Assembly: GCF_020382885.2 (NCBI RefSeq)
Contig: NC_058497.1
Span: 20,948,330-21,012,329, forward strand
DNA length: 64,000 bases
Direction: 5' to 3'
Source: Scatophagus argus
Taxonomy: Eukaryota; Chordata; Actinopteri; Scatophagidae
This document shows positions 48,315-61,100 of this stretch, one piece after another; the first letter of the stretch is position 1; every line of letters starts with the position of its first letter. The position numbers and the translations under genes were made by a program. The notes below the pieces were generated by a model. It searched no databases, was not told the DNA's origin, and was given only the letters and a program-made list of their open reading frames with translations.

Positions 48315-51300
48315 ATGCTGTCGAACAAGGCTCACATCGGGCACAAAGTGGCAGGCTGTTGGATTTTCCTCTCCCTCTGTGAGTACTCACTTTACTTTCT
48401 AACGTTCGTGTCAGGAGGCTCGGAAAGGGCAGCTGTGAGGGACGTTAACGAGGCTCAGCAGTAAATAGTTTGTTGTGTTTTCAAAGGTGGAGCTTGTGTT
48501 TGGAAAGAAGCGACGGATTAAGCGCTGTACACGGTCTTTCCAGCGGCGTGAAAACGAGACGTGTGTTTTTTGCCATAACTGTTGGAGAAGTGCGGAGCCA
48601 TGATTTGCCTCAACTTCCTGAGGAGTTGAAAGGCGATATGCACATACTGGCTGCCATGTGGGTTTATGTAGACTAATAACCACAAGTCTACACCGGAGTT
48701 AACCACGGGTGAAGGTTTGTAAGTCCTGTCCCTTTAGAGTCACGGCATTGCTGTTGAAATCGGTGTCCCCCTCTCGCCTAGCGGCGCTAAGTAATCTCCT
48801 TCCTGACACATCGACGTTGGAGGCTGAATGCACCTCAGGCTATAGCTACTGTAAGCTTTACCCAAGTCAGCCCCCCCCCCCCCCGCATCACTCTGAATGT
48901 GCGCCGACAATTCAGCAACAAAAGTGCAAGATTAAACGACAGGCGCAGTTGTGTGAACCATGCAGCGACTTATTCCTCTTTGTGTTTGCACATAAGGGGG
49001 GGGGAATCACATCCACACTCTTGTCATGTAATTGAAAGTGTGTCATCGCTCTTGAATTAAAATGATCATTTAAATTTGTTTCAGCAATATGACATTTTTT
49101 AATCCCCCACAGAGGAGTTAATTGCTTAATTGGACAACCACTTAAGGGCTTAAATGTCGAAATGAATTTCCCAGGAGAAAGAAAAAGTGTGTTTGAACCA
49201 CTGCAATAGGCCTTTGCATCAACTATCCCCTTGACTATTAAGAATAATGACCTCTACATACAGTGTGTCCATGCAAACGTTCTGCACATAAAGAGCAAAT
49301 TCAGTGATGTGTCACGTCCATTGGGTGGGGTGCAGCACACGATGTGTGGCTGCAGCTGTCGGGAGAATTACAGTGAGTGACCAACATTACATGGGGCCAG
49401 TGTACCATGTGGAGGTCCTGCTGAACAGAATGAGATAAATGCTGAGTGCATGAGCCTCTGCCTGCCCTGCTGGGACTGAAAATTGCTGCAATGTAATAGA
49501 AAAGAGGCCAGAATACACAAAGGGATCTTAATACTAGTAGAAAGGGCAACATCTGCCTGGATGATATTTAGGACCACAGATTACAGGTTATGGGCTAGCC
49601 AAGTATCGATGAATCTTAATGCTGCAAGAAATTGCTTTCAGTCTGATAACTTATTTATTATTAATTGGATCTGACCTGGGATAATCAGTTTTTAACCTAC
49701 ACTCGTTACTCCTTACATTTCTTCTCTTCTTACTTTATATATGACCATGCTTATATCATGTGAAAAACCTACCTGGTCTCCTTATTTTACAGACTTTAAT
49801 GTTTTAGTTCTTTGGGACTGACAAAGAAAAAATTGTCACATATAATTTAGGCTCATGTTTCGCTATTAATTCCTGGTTTTGAGTCAAACATGGACTCTTG
49901 GGGTGAAATGTTTCTTTTTAGCACACCACCAGGAGGTGTTACACATTAAAAAACGAAACAAGTATTTCAGAGATACAATTCAAGCTTGTGGAAAAGTCAA
50001 AAATAGAGTGCAGTGTGGGCAGTATGGGGAGTCAGGGTCACTGCTGCAATCCACCGGTACGTGCACAGGGTACTGTGTATTTGGTGCCGAGTCGAGCATG
50101 TTTAGTTGGACATCAGGCTCTGACAAGATTGCTTGTGCCCCCACCCCCATGTAATATTCATGGATCTAACATCAAGGCACACCTGAGGTCTGGACAGTGT
50201 CCAGCTAGGTGACATTAGGGTCCCACCTCTACTGTTTTTCAAAGATGTCATCCATGGGGCTTCAACAGACTGTCATCTCTGATGTGCACTGGAGCGGTTT
50301 GCAGCTTTGCATGGCATAGGGGAGATGAGGAGCAGCACCTCCAAGAAGTTTGAGGCTGCAGCACTCTTAACCGAGTCCACTTTGGCGGTGACAAAATTGT
50401 GATTGCTGCACAGTCTGCACTTGATTGCCTATATATTGATACTACGAAGACATATAATGTTTAAGGCAGAGACTGTGTTGTACAGGAATTGTGGTTTTCC
50501 AAACTGAACTACGATTGTCATTTGCTGTTATTGTGTGAGTGGCAAAGCAACATTTATTATGGTTTCAAAACTGTTCAGATATATTGTAGGACTATCAGTG
50601 ACATGGACATATTAAATATGGAAAACATGGCTGCTTTATGCTAAGAATTTGATGTGATGATGAATGATGTTCAGATGCTCACTGAAATAATAGTATCAGG
50701 AGAGAGCTCCAGCTTGAAGCTCTAACTGGGTTAGGAGTTGCCAGTCTGGGTTCTAGATGGCTGCTGGCGGTGGGAATAAAAAGTTTAAATTTAATATGAC
50801 ACAATGCCAGATGAAGCCCTTGCTTCCTGCATACCTAACAGTTTGCAGAGCAGTTTTCATAAAATACAAATCAGATGCATTATTACAACTGTATGTGCAG
50901 TGAAAACCGCGTGCCATCTGTGCCAGTTCTTTGAGGAGCTACTTTCATGATTAAAGTGTTTGCTGCCTCTGTGCCCACAAAGTGTTATGTTTTTTTTATT
51001 GTTTTCTATTATAGAAATAAACACTGGCATTTTGTATTTTTTTTACCAACAGTGAAAAATGAGTGAATGTTGCTTTCAGTCATTTTTTGATAATCAGAGA
51101 GGCAGGGTTTAAATGGAGAGCCATTACACACAATGGAAAGGGGCAAGCAAACATGGTTTTTGTCCAAGGCAAAATGAATTTATGAATTTGCATGATTTGA
51201 AAATGTTTCTCGTGTACGACTCCACGTGAATCTGTGAGAGTTTGTGAAACAAAGAGTTGTGTTTTTGATAAATTTTCGGTTCGGTTCCAGAGCTGTCACA

Positions 51301-54300
51301 TTTTCACAGGTACAGACTATTGGCTGTAGATAAGGATGAAGCAGTCATCTTGATCGCCCCCTGGTGGCTGGCTGCAATACAGCTGGCACATGTCAAATAC
51401 ATTTTTCCAAAGATGTTTTCTGTAATTTCAGGTAGTTTTTACCACACTGATTTATGCTCAGAAAATGTTAAAGATTTGCTGGTTCCAGCTTCTTAAATGT
51501 AAGGATTTGGATCTTTGTCATTTACAATATTAAATCAAGAGTTTTGGGGTTTTTGGTTGTTCATGTGGGCAATAGAAGCACTTTGAAGACGCCTTGTAGC
51601 TCCACTGTCTGATCACCACTGGACAGACTCTGGCTTCAAATGGAGGATGGCTGCGCTCATATGTGGGATCTTTTTGTTTCATGTTTGTACAGTAGGAGAA
51701 AGTGGAGATGACAATGGCACTAATCCTATTACTAGACAAGAGCATCAGAATCAGAATTCCTTTATTTATCCCCGAGGGGAAATTCTTTAAATCCATACAG
51801 AAGGATACTGCAAAACCCCAGAATAAGCTCAGTGACAACAGTATCAAGGTATAGTTAAGGTGAGGGAAAGACATATAGTTGCATATAGTTGAAACATACT
51901 TGTTACATGTCCTGGCACCTCCTTTCTGGTCTAGCTACAAACGGGGCAAACTGCTTCCTGTATTGGCACTGAGCATTGGCATTGCAAATAAATTATAATG
52001 TGCAGAATCATCCGATGTGGAAGTAATTTTGAGGCACTCTGGACTGCAGGCACATAGTCAGTTAGCTAACAGCTACAGTTAACCATTTTACAGTCGGTGC
52101 TGCTGTTGTGAATGTTGACTGCAAAAAATCTCATCAAATTTGCATGAATAAAGCAAAGCTAGCTTTGTGTTAAATTTTAACACACCTTAATGGCAGAAAC
52201 ACATCAACATGAGAATCCCATTTGAGTGCACTATGTCACCTGCGGTAAGTCAAATTTTCTCTCAACTTTTTCATCTCTGATTTGATTTGCCAACTACAGT
52301 GAAAAATTCTCTTTGGTTTTCTGAATGTTTGCCTGTTCTCACCAGCCGGCCTACACCATTTTTTGCCATGCTGATAGGATTTCTGTAGAACTTGAGGGCC
52401 AAGAGGAGCTGCTGAGTCTGACGAGAGTCCAGGTTTAATGGTCCTCAGCTTGGGGATGTTTGTGCACTGGTCTCAGAAGAGTTTTCTGGATGGAAGCCCC
52501 ACCACTAATATCAGTATCATGAAACTAGTTTTCACATTTTATTGTCTTTGCCCGATTAAATAACTATTTTTTAGAACCAGTGTAGCCGCAGTTTTAGCTC
52601 ATAACTGTTCAGCCTCTGTTGAAGCCTTTAGTCGTCTCATTTTGCTTTGAATACTCACACGTGGACACAGTGATTATCAGAGCTCTTTTAAAGCTGACAC
52701 TGACTGCTAATTAGTATTCAAGTTAATATAATGCACCTGTGTAGCAGCCTTTGTTAATGTGATTTAGTTCAAAGTACTTTCATGTGGTGTCTCCATTCAT
52801 TTCCACTCCCTTTGCCAGTTAAAGCCTGGACGAAGTGCAAAGTTAAGTCAGACGCCAACCAGCTGTTAAACATGCAAAAGGCTTAATTACTATGAATCCA
52901 TATTTTTACTCTATAGAAAAGTAAAAATCTCTGTAGAAGGAAATGGTGGATGAAGTATTCAGATCCCTTACTTAAGTAAAGTAAAAAGTGTAAAATGCAA
53001 AAATGCTTTTGTACAAGTCAAAGTTCTGTCATACTTACATGAAAAAACAATAGTATCATCAGTAAAATGTACTCTTCTGCAGAAAGATAGTTGATTGCGG
53101 AGTTTTTTTCCTCTAGTCGTCAAATTGGAAAGCCTTCGATGTTCCATCTGTCTGGGACATTGAAATCTTGCAGACAAGACCAGAACCACTGATTCACATC
53201 TTTGTTAATGATTTTGTCAGACAGTATTGAGTGATTAATGAATCTGATTATCTCTATCTGTAAATGTTGTCCAGCAAAGAGTATAATTTTACCCCCTGAA
53301 AGGCTTGGGAGTAGAACTATTAAGTAGCAGAAAATTGGAATACTCAAGTAGTGTACAAGTACCTCAAGATTGCATTAAAGTACATTAGTAGAGTATTAAT
53401 GGAGAAGTAGGCTTTGAACACTGCTCTTAGGTGAACCATTCGCTTCAAACAAAGGGGAATTGCAGTTATGTATTGTATGTACCCACTGTACATGTTGCCA
53501 GGTCCTTTGAATTCTGCTGAGACACCAACCTGACTCCCTCCCATTGTTGTGAGCACAGTATTTGCCAGTTAATTGTCTCAGACATGTGCTTTGATTATAA
53601 TTATAATGTAAATGTAGATGCTTGTTGAAAAGCATTCAGCTAAACCACTCAGAGCTTTCAACATGTAGAGTGATTTCCCGAGTTTCTAAAATCAAAGCAA
53701 ACAAGTTCCCTTCGGTACGGCTCAATTGAAAACATGGTTGGAAACAACAGACTTGATTATGCAGGCTGAGGAGGCGACGAGATGGAGGTGCTCCCATCAG
53801 CACTCCTGACATTATGTAGGGAGTTACTCCCACCCTGTCTCTCCCGCTCCGATCTCTGTGTGTCTCTGCCTCTCTCTCTCCAGGGTGAGCCATGAAAGGA
53901 CGGGAAGTTTGAGCAGATGTAGCAAAATGTATCGTGAACCTGAATATATTCCTGTAGGAAGCTTCATTTCACGCCAAATGTTGCATTTTTAATACCGATA
54001 GAGACTGGGATGCCAGATGACAATGTAGTCATTCTGCTCGCCCCACCGAGCTCCTGATTTGCTGGTTCAGGTTTTATGCTTGTGAACGCCGTGAATGTTT
54101 GTGAGCAATTAGGATTCATCACATTAGCTAATAATGTGTTTAGCTTGAATTCGGCTTAGCTGGCTTTTTGTTGTTGATTGGAAAAAAACATGCAAATTGT
54201 TATTACATTTCCCACATTGTACAATTTGCTTCTATTTTCAGCAAGCACATACTTTTCTGTTCTTTCGGAGCTATGTAAGAGGTAGAGTACACTTGCTTTC

Positions 54301-57300
54301 TGGGAGTCTTTGAAGGGGCATTTGAAACCACACTTACTGGAGCAGGGCAGACATGCTCCCTTTGCAGAGGATGGATTTCCACTTACGGTACTGACAATAA
54401 TTAAACGCCATAGAGGAACTCCACGCTCCATTTCTTGCTCTTTAGCCTGTTTTTTTGTTGTTGTTGTTGCAGTGAACACAATGTCTTTTTCCTCTTAAAG
54501 AAAAAAAAATGCAATATTCGAAATTGGATTTGGACGTTGATTGCCGTGGCATAGGTAGTAGCCCTTAAACATCTGGGTCAGCCCTAAACAGTACAAGGAT
54601 TTCTGGTTGGTTAGCTGATTGGTTGGTCGATATTGTCTGACCGATGAGACTTTGGTCAGCAATCGCTGGTGTTACTTTCACCAGGGCTAAAGTGATTCTT
54701 AATCCATCAGCTTCACTCTCTCTCCAGAGCAACTCCAGTCCACACATGCATTCCTCTTTGTAGCCTTCAGTGTTTCTAGGCTGTTAACTCATGATGTGCA
54801 ACCCATCAGGTAGTACTGTGGGCCAGATATTGAGCGATACCACGCTACAGCCGTTTTCTCATATGAACTTTGGACAATGCGACAATGGAGAATCAGGTTG
54901 GGACATCGTCCATAGCTGCCTTTTCACACATGCAGCACACAGCGGGGGACTGTCCATTGTCAGACATGTTCTCACCCACAGACTGTGGCAGGGTAGAGTC
55001 TGCCTGCTGCACCCAGGGTTGCAGTGCATGTGTGAGAGAGAGCAGGCTGCATCAGAGTCAGAGTAGCACATTTATAGTTAATCAATAACGTTTTCCCATC
55101 GACCAATCGATTGGTTTAAGAGTAGTAAGACTTTTGAATGACTGCTGCCCTGCCAGTACATTCATTCAACTCAGTCATTTTCAAGTCAGAACAACTCATG
55201 TTTCTAACTTCTGAAGCAGCCTGAAAATCAAAAATACAATTTTAAGTTTAATTAATTTAATAACTAAAAATTGATTTCAGGCATGCAGCCCTAAACAAGC
55301 AAGAGAAAAAACGAAAACATTAATGTTGAACGCTGTTTAAGGTAGTGACAAAAGATCAATGTAAACATCTTTGTTTCTTCTCTGTTTATTTTATTATTAC
55401 TATTTCAAGTGGCTTTTATCTGCAGTACAATCAACAGCCCTTTAATGTTTTCTCCATATTTTGTCTCATTATTTTCTCTTATTGGAAGCATATTTTGAAA
55501 TGCCCAAATCATAAAAAGACTCCCCTTACAACAACAAACAAAGGAAATTTTGTTGATGCGTGGAAAATTATAATTTGTCAGTGATCATATCAAATCATCT
55601 TTTTACTGTGGAAAATTCTGTATATTTTTCTGTGAAAAATGCCATAAAGACCTCAGGTGTAATCACTACCTTAATGAAGGTATTTTATGCATATTATGAA
55701 GACATATGCTACCAGTCAAAAGTTTGGACACATTTTTTCTTTATTTTTACTACTTTCTACATACTGAAGACATCAAATATATGAAGCAGGATATATAGAA
55801 TTATGTAGCAGAGAAAAATGTTTTATATTTTAGATTACTCAAAGTAACCACCATTTGCTTTGTTGACAGCACTGCAAACCCTTGGCCTTCTCTTAATGAG
55901 CTTCATGATGTAGTCATCTGAAATGGTTTTCACTTCACAGGTGTGCCTTGTCAGGGTTAATTTGTGGAATATCTTGTTGTGTTGTGCAGAAGTCAGGTTG
56001 GTACACAGCTGACAGCTCTATTTGACAACTGTTAGAATTCATTTTATGGCGAGAACCAATCAGCTAAGTAAAGAGAAATGACAGTCCATCATTATTTTAA
56101 GAACTGAAGGGCAGTCTGCAAAATTGCAAAAACTTTGAATGTGTCCCCAAGTGCAGTTGCAAAAACCATCAAGCGCTATGATGAAACTGGCTCCCATGAG
56201 GACTGCCCCAGGAAAGGAAGACCAAGAATCACCTCTGCAGCTGAGGATAAGTTCATCCGAGTTACCAGCCACAGATATCGCAAGTTAACAGCACCTCAGA
56301 TTAGAGCCCAGATAAATGCCACCCAGAGTTCTAGTAGCAGACACATCTCTACATCAACTGTTCAAAGGAGATTGTGTGAATCAGGCCTTTATGGTCAAAT
56401 AGCTGCTAAGAAACCACTACTAAGGAAATGCAACAAGCAGAAAAGATTTGTTTGGGCCAAGAAGCACAAGGAATGAACATTAGACCAGTGGAAATCTTTG
56501 CTTTGGTCTGATGAGTCCAAATTTGAGATCTTTGATTCCACCCGCCGTGTCTTTGTGCGACGCAGAAAAGGTGAAAGGATGCGCTCTACATGCATGGTTC
56601 CCATCGTTAAGCATGGAGGAGGAGACGCGATGGTGTGAGGATGCTTTGCTGGTGACACTGTTTGGGATTTATAGGAAAATGACCCCAAACACACCACCAG
56701 GCTGTGTAAGGGCTATTTGACCAAGAAGGAGAGTGATGCAGTGCTGCACCAGATGACCTGGCCTCCACAGTCACCTGACCTAAACCCAGTCGAGATGGTT
56801 TGAGATGAGATGGACCGCAGAGTGAAGGCAAAAGGACCAACAAGTGCTCAGCATCTCTGGGAACTCCTTCAAGATTGTTGGAAAACCATTTCAGGTGACT
56901 ACCTCATGAAGCTCATCGCGAGAATGCCAAGAGTGTGCAAAGCATTAATCAAAGCAAAGGATGGCTGTTTTGAAGAATCTAAAATGTAAAACATGTTTTG
57001 AGTGATTTCATACTTCAGTTCATTCATAGCTTTGATGCCTTCAGTGAGAATCTGCAATGTAAATAGTCATGAAAATAAAGAAGAACCATTAAATGAGAAG
57101 GTGTGTCCAAACCTTTGACTGGTAGTGTATGTGCTCTTTTTGGAAGGAAAAATAATATGTCTGTGGCTCAGTTGGTAAATTTGGACTGTGAGTAAACTGG
57201 CTTACGTCCGTTGCTTGTTTTTTGGTACTTTCATGACTCCCATAATTAGGTTCATTACATGGTTCATTTGTTTTGAACTGGTGCATTTACTCCAGGCTTT

Positions 57301-58149
57301 GCACAGTGTTTTGAAGTTAACTCAGCTCTTTGAATAATTTAAGAAGGGGTTTCCATTGCATGCATGGAATTAATTTCTGACCAGATTACGGCAGATTTGG
57401 TCAGAAAAGTAAAGTCACAGAGATTGTATCTGTCTTATGAAATATACACCTTTTCCTGTTGGATTGTTCATGTCTATCTTAATATATTCAACATTACACT
57501 ACAGCAGTAGTCTGCTTGTCAATAGAAAATATATCTGTTGTTTTTAGATTTTAATTAACACTTATAATGGCTGCTGCTGCTGTGACTCAGGGGAGAAAAT
57601 TTAACCCTTTCTTGGTTATATCACCCAATTAAAGTCAGATTTAAAGGTGACTGATGTTGAAGTGCAAGCAGGCTGATTTAATATACACTGCTTTATAAAT
57701 TCATTCTCAGCGACACTGCTGTTCTTCATGTATTGATTTGAAATCCTGGGAATCTCTCTGTGAAGATTTTCTTGTCTCAGAATCGATGGCAATGTAATTG
57801 GATAGAAGCTCTCCTGGCTCTAATTAAAAACTTGGAGAGATGAATGGTACTCTTAGACAGCCAACACACTCGCCTCAGCACGAAGGAATTATGCTCAGAG
57901 TTATTTTTTAAATATTTAATTCAGTGTATGTAATTTTCAGATCTAAGTACATAAAGCAGGTTGTGCTGTTTAGCTCTGCCTGTGAACGGCAGCTTTTAGA
58001 CAGAGCAGTAACCCTGAAGACAGTTTCTGCTTAATTTTTAAATGATTTATCGCTTTTTATATTGTTATCAAAAATAATACGCTTCTTTGTTTTCTGTTCT
58101 TACAGTTCATATCAACTTTTCTGCTGGCAACTCAGGAAAAGTCTCTCAG
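48315..58149 (+). CDS. Probable 5' end of a secreted or ER-targeted protein gene (partial)
   Basis: Exon 1 (coding 48315-48378) encodes 21 residues plus one base, MLSNKAHIGHKVAGCWIFLS then L: a short basic start and a hydrophobic core, like a signal peptide or anchor. It ends at a strong donor (CTCT then GTGAGT). The 5' flank at 47990-48310 is relatively GC-rich and looks like a promoter and 5' UTR. A candidate second exon, 58106-58149 (44 nt), has a good acceptor (TGTTCTTACAG) and donor (CTCTCAG then GTAAGA) and continues the frame as FHINFSAGNSGKVSQ without stops. No further exon was identified before the right edge. b3glct (beta-3-glucosyltransferase) is a weak possibility: as I recall it is near TEX26 in human and its first coding exon also ends in phase 1. 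The protein sequence is too short to test this. Confidence 0.4.
48871..48884. repeat. Poly-C tract
   Basis: A run of fourteen C. A shorter poly-G run lies near 48997-49005. Both sit in intron 1 of the partial gene at 48315. Confidence 0.9.
51335..51480. repeat. Dispersed repeat fragment carrying a CTCF-like core
   Basis: TTGATCGCCCCCTGGTGGCT followed by GGCTGCAATACAG is a common block in teleost genomes, and the AT-rich tail that follows (TGTAATTTCAGGTAG onwards) also looks like part of that repeat. The CTCF-type core is at 51356-51367. Confidence 0.5.
51356..51367 (-). promoter_or_regulatory. CTCF core motif match
   Basis: Read on the - strand the 12 bases are CCACCAGGGGGC, an exact match to the core of the vertebrate CTCF consensus. 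It lies in the long first intron of the gene starting at 48315, inside repeat-like sequence. Binding is not shown. Confidence 0.45.
51741..51798 (+). repeat. LINE 3'-end remnant
   Basis: AATCAGAATTCCTTTATTTA followed by TCCCCGAGGGGAAATTC is a typical 3' end of fish non-LTR elements. Only the tail is present. Confidence 0.6.
52940..53424. mobile_element. Second copy of the ACTTAAGTA-rich nonautonomous element
   Basis: Starts with TGGTGGATGAAGTATTCAGA and continues TCCCTTACTTAAGTAAAG; ends near ACACTGCT at 53424. Between them are AGTGTACAAGTACCTCAAGA and similar blocks. Same class as 36586-37307, shorter and diverged, without transposase. Confidence 0.55.
54556..55300. repeat. Possible composite repeat with GGTCGA/CGATTGGT motifs
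   Basis: TGATTGGTTGGTCGATATTG at the left and CATCGACCAATCGATTGGTT at the right are similar to each other's complements; both flanks carry AGCCCTAAACA. This suggests an old inverted-repeat element about 740 bp long. No transposase is visible. Confidence 0.35.
55707..57127 (+). mobile_element. Tc1/mariner DNA transposon, decayed
   Basis: Terminal inverted repeats are clear: the left end reads CTACCAGTCAAAAGTTTGGA from 55709 and the right end, reverse-complemented, reads CTACCAGTCAAAGGTTTGGA up to 57125. TA dinucleotides flank the element (55705-55706 and 57128-57129), as expected for Tc1 insertion. Length 1,421 bp, close to full length. Inside is a degraded transposase (separate entry). It lies in the long first intron of the gene at 48315. 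Confidence 0.9.
56046..56988 (+). pseudogene. Tc1 transposase pseudogene
   Basis: Starts as MARTNQLSKEK, then an early stop. A long open stretch at 56135-56476 carries the paired-like DNA-binding domain (SPSAVAKTIKRYDETGS, then the GRP-type hook as RKGRPRITSAAED, then ISTSTVQRRL). Further on, the catalytic DD34E pieces can still be read in different frames: SLLWSDESKFEIFD (first Asp), ENDPKHT (second Asp) and WPPQSPDLNPVEM with DEMDRRV (Glu). Several stops and frame changes separate them, so no active enzyme is made. Confidence 0.88.
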
Positions 58150-61100
58150 GTAAGAAAAAACGTTAACGCATCTGTATTTCTTGTCTGCAAATTCGTCTGA
58201 AACCTTGCACTTTTACTAGTTTCCTGAGAATTAGTTGTTGATCATTTGTTTCCTGGTCTCCTCTCCTCCATTAAAACCTTAATTACTTGGCCAGCTGTAA
58301 TTAATGGCCATGTTTTTCTTCCAATGGATTGATAATTGGCCTCCGGATTGGAAGTTTAAATTGCTCTTCCATACAAATCCATTCCCTCTTTCCTAAAGTG
58401 CAAGATGATTTTCTTGCTGTTGCCTTTTCTAAGTCTGCAGTTGCCGCTCGATAAATAATTAACATGTTCGGTTGCTCTACTTCTTCTTGGTGTGAGAAGA
58501 TGTTGACAGTAAGCCTCCTGGCAGAGGTGCTTAGCATCACAGAAATGGGAAATTACTGTCTTGCCTTTTACTGATGTCAGCTGCTTCTTTCCCTGCCGAG
58601 GAAGTTTTACCCTTTGGCTTTGTTACTTTTCTTTTTTTGTGTGTGTGTTGTTGAAGATGATGAGGAAATTGTCATCAACGAAACCTGTAATGTAAGTGTA
58701 AATAGAAACACTCTCTGAAGCACACAGAGGTGTTGGGCTATAATTTGAACACAAGCAAGGTTTCTTAAAGGGAACCTTTTTTTTTTTTACCAGCTTTGTA
58801 TCGTTACAAAGCGTGTAGTATATTGCTGCTTCCACGGACACAAAAATATAGAAATCGGCAGTGCTGATCAAATATTAACCAACTAAAATGTTTCAGAAAA
58901 TTTCCAGTACTGCATAGACAGCCCACTTTTGTTAAAAGACTTTCCAGCTGTGAAATACTGTCGAAATACTGTTTTCTGTTTTCTTCCTTGAAACATGAGA
59001 TGTGCCACATTACCGGTGTCCCTTTAAGTCAGGGCACTCAGTCAAAGCACTTTTTTTTCCCCCATAAAAGAACGATTAGGGACAGCTGCCTGTCAAAGTG
59101 ATGAAGTGAAAGATTTAAATGGCATCCATTTAGGAGAAGAAACCCTTTAGGGAATGGATAGAGCAGTGTTTTTGCAACAATGGACACATAATCAGGACTA
59201 AAATTCACTTCTAATGTTGTGGAAAGAAAAAGGCATTATAAAAGCAGAGAAACTGGATTTTGGGGTTTGTTTTTGTCTCAACTGTTACAATACATCTATT
59301 CTTAATTTTTTTGTTTTCTCCTCCATTCTTGACCCTGAACTGTGGCTACTACAGCTTCTGAGAACTTGTGGTGGTTGTCATAGTTACCACAGGATATTGG
59401 CCCGTGTTTCTAGACGCTTTCACAATAAATTTGAAATTTTTAATGTCCCAACTTCTGACAGGTGTTTCCCAGACGCAGAGAAGGGACAGACATCTGCTGT
59501 ATTCAGTAAAGCTTGTTTTTCTCAACAAGGCCAACTGCAACGTAGAATTCAGGTTGTTGCCCCCCTTTTTAGATCTCCTGAGCTGAAGAGCAACATTAAC
59601 AAATTAGAAAGGAATACAAATTTTTAGGTCATGGAAGCGCTCCAATTTAGTTAAGGAAAGTCATGGACCAAAGTCAGGGCCATAGTGGCAGGCCTGGCAG
59701 TCATTTACATACCGGATACAACATACTGCAACACCTGCTTGTAAATTAGTGGACTCTAAAGTAAACACAGTTGATTAATTCTTTCAGAAGTAAACCAGTC
59801 ATTGGAATAAAGCAATTAATTATTGCTGTTTCCAAAGAGGATTTACAGACTTTCTAACAAAGTTGCAATGTGCTGTATGTGAAACCTTTTTTGCAAGTGC
59901 AAGGACTAAGAATTATATGATTAAATACAGTATGATTGATGTCTAAGCTTCCAGATCAAAAATAAATTACTAGCATAATCCAAATCGAAAATATTTTTGC
60001 TTCCTATCTCTATATGCTAACAAAGGTATTTTCCTCAAGTTTGTTTTTGTTGCCTCTAGATATTTCTGAGATTTGTTTCTCGGGATCTTCAGTGCACAGC
60101 AATCATAATTAAGTTGTCAGACACACCAAACTCGCCTGATAGTTCTCTCATTTACAGAGAACAGATTGCTGTTACATGTTGGAAAACATGAAGTTAAGCA
60201 CAGGGTATGTCACATGTTTTAATTTCATGTCGAAGCTCACATTTGCAGCCTGTCTGTTACTCTTTCTATGATTTACACACGTTTTTACAAAAGCATAGAT
60301 CGTTAGTCATTAAATCCATATTATCTTTACTTCAGTCACTAGTTTCTGTTTGAAAATCAGTTTCACCACAACCGTGCAGAGGTTCATTGCAGGCTTTTTT
60401 GCAGTGTCCTGAAATAACCTATTAATAATTATGAGTTTGTGGTTTATCTGTCTGGCTTCTGAGAAGGTTAAGCAAATGTGTTAATGAACCTTTACATTAT
60501 TTATGCTTTGGAAGATGGTTGACACTGATGTAGACTGCATTGTACATACACTTTGAATTTAATGGAGTCGAAACACCAATCTAGGCCTTTAAACCAGTGT
60601 TTGATCAGAGCTTATTTCACATGGTTTTCATGCCAGTGGTCAGCACATGAGTTCTGGCTCTGAATAACAGAGGATTCTCCATCTGACTTCAAACAGTGAA
60701 GCTCATCCCATCGTGATTTACGTCCCTCTAAATCTGCAGGGGCTCCTGTAGTGTGTGTGATGTGGGTAACACTGAGCTCTGAATGTAAAGTGGCATCAGC
60801 CAAGTGGTATTGGAATAAACTTACAATCAACATGTTTATGGTAGTGACAAATGCAACCCGTGGCTTATTGTTTGCTCCCTCACAGTAGAGGAAATGAACA
60901 TCTGTTTCAATTTTCAGGCAGGATTTGATCGGTTACTTTCTTCTTTGATCAATATTGTTGCGTATAATATTGATACAGAATTCTTATGATATGTAAAGCA
61001 GGAAACAAGGCTACAGCAGCAACCGTTAAAACAAGTATAATTTTTAGTGTTTGTCTTTGAACGCAGTCCGTGGTTTGCATATGGAACAAGTTTTGGCTTT

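Noticed and set aside
49301-50212. Overlapping short open frames in the 49-50 kb region
   Set aside because: No conserved domain and no splice context. It lies in a long intron.
58669-58715. Exon-like DDEEIVINETCN with a good donor
   Set aside because: It does not join in phase to the candidate exon at 58106-58149, and the acceptor is poor.
59214-59627. Open frame of 137 codons
   Set aside because: It shows no family motif, no paired splice sites and unremarkable codon use. It is probably chance in intronic DNA.
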